A stretch of DNA of 5,744 nucleotides, taken from contig JARPAQ010000001.1 in NCBI GenBank assembly GCA_029460375.1, positions 1-5,744 of the forward strand. The letters are read 5' to 3'. Under the pieces are notes generated by a model that saw only the letters and a list, made by a program, of their open reading frames with translations, made no database searches and was not told the DNA's origin. Source of the DNA: Nitrososphaerota archaeon. Its GTDB lineage: Archaea; Thermoproteota; Nitrososphaeria; Nitrososphaerales; JACPRH01. Position numbers and translations under genes: made by a program. Each line of letters begins with the position of its first letter. Within the stretch, counting starts at the first letter, position 1. Shown here in pieces: positions 5,731 to 5,744 of this stretch.

Positions 5731-5744
5731 ATGGCATGTGGTGC

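Larger units (their letters stand above)
5544..5744. other. apgM upstream region with competing short reading frames; no gene assigned
   Basis: No long gene fits these 201 bases. Short frames on both strands have protein-like composition and overlap, so at most some are real. (a) Plus strand, ATG 5557 to TGA 5655, 32 residues starting MDKDSISNTFIDKPD. (b) Minus strand, ATG 5674 to TAA 5585, 29 residues starting MPLEPKLNNLWKKAV, Trp-rich and amphipathic; its frame is open without an obvious start back to 5725. (c) Minus strand, open from the right edge to TAG 5665, 25 residues ending in CVKCH, overlapping (b) by a few bases. None has a Shine-Dalgarno site. I found no tRNA or C/D box RNA here. 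Confidence 0.3.

Noticed and set aside
1..5744. Search for CRISPR arrays, insertion sequences, integrase sites, riboswitches, toxin-antitoxin or defence modules
   Set aside because: No direct repeat arrays, transposase-like frames or recognised RNA structures were seen by eye. The three main genes are housekeeping or transport functions and fill almost all of the window.

Overview
The window reads as archaeal DNA from a compact genome of moderate GC content. The phosphoglycerate mutase is of the archaeal type and resembles TACK-lineage versions. The promoters look like archaeal TATA elements, and two of the three main genes appear to have little or no leader. No rRNA, tRNA, mobile element or CRISPR array is visible, so a placement such as an uncultured Thermoproteota (for example Bathyarchaeia-like) is inference only.

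Layout. Positions 1-97 probably hold the 3' end of an upstream plus-strand gene. Positions 98-254 form a regulatory gap with a TATA-like box, a small palindrome just downstream of it, and a Shine-Dalgarno-like sequence serving a TTG start. Positions 255-2918 (+) encode a complete P-type ATPase of the SERCA/PMCA-like calcium pump group. Positions 2963-4285 (+) encode a complete P-loop NTPase of the COG2403 type, a family often labelled cyclic 2,3-diphosphoglycerate synthase. Positions 4290-5543 (-) encode archaeal 2,3-bisphosphoglycerate-independent phosphoglycerate mutase (apgM), converging on the previous gene with only 4 bases between the stop codons. Positions 5544-5744 are the apgM upstream region, with a perfect 12-bp AT-rich palindrome, several very short competing reading frames, and a possible plus-strand TATA box at the right edge.

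How the genes may relate. The mutase interconverts 2- and 3-phosphoglycerate in glycolysis and gluconeogenesis. If the COG2403 protein really acts on 2,3-diphosphoglycerate, the two genes would share a metabolite pool, but the 2-phosphoglycerate kinase that would link them is not in this window and the family's chemistry is not settled by sequence. The ATPase is most simply a Ca2+ exporter in the cell membrane. It lies 44 bases upstream of the COG2403 gene on the same strand, so co-transcription is possible, although the second gene seems to have its own promoter.

I see no clear undescribed multi-gene system. The points most worth checking are the substrate of the COG2403 protein next to apgM, the promoter palindrome with a possible second copy at the right edge, and the small frames upstream of apgM.
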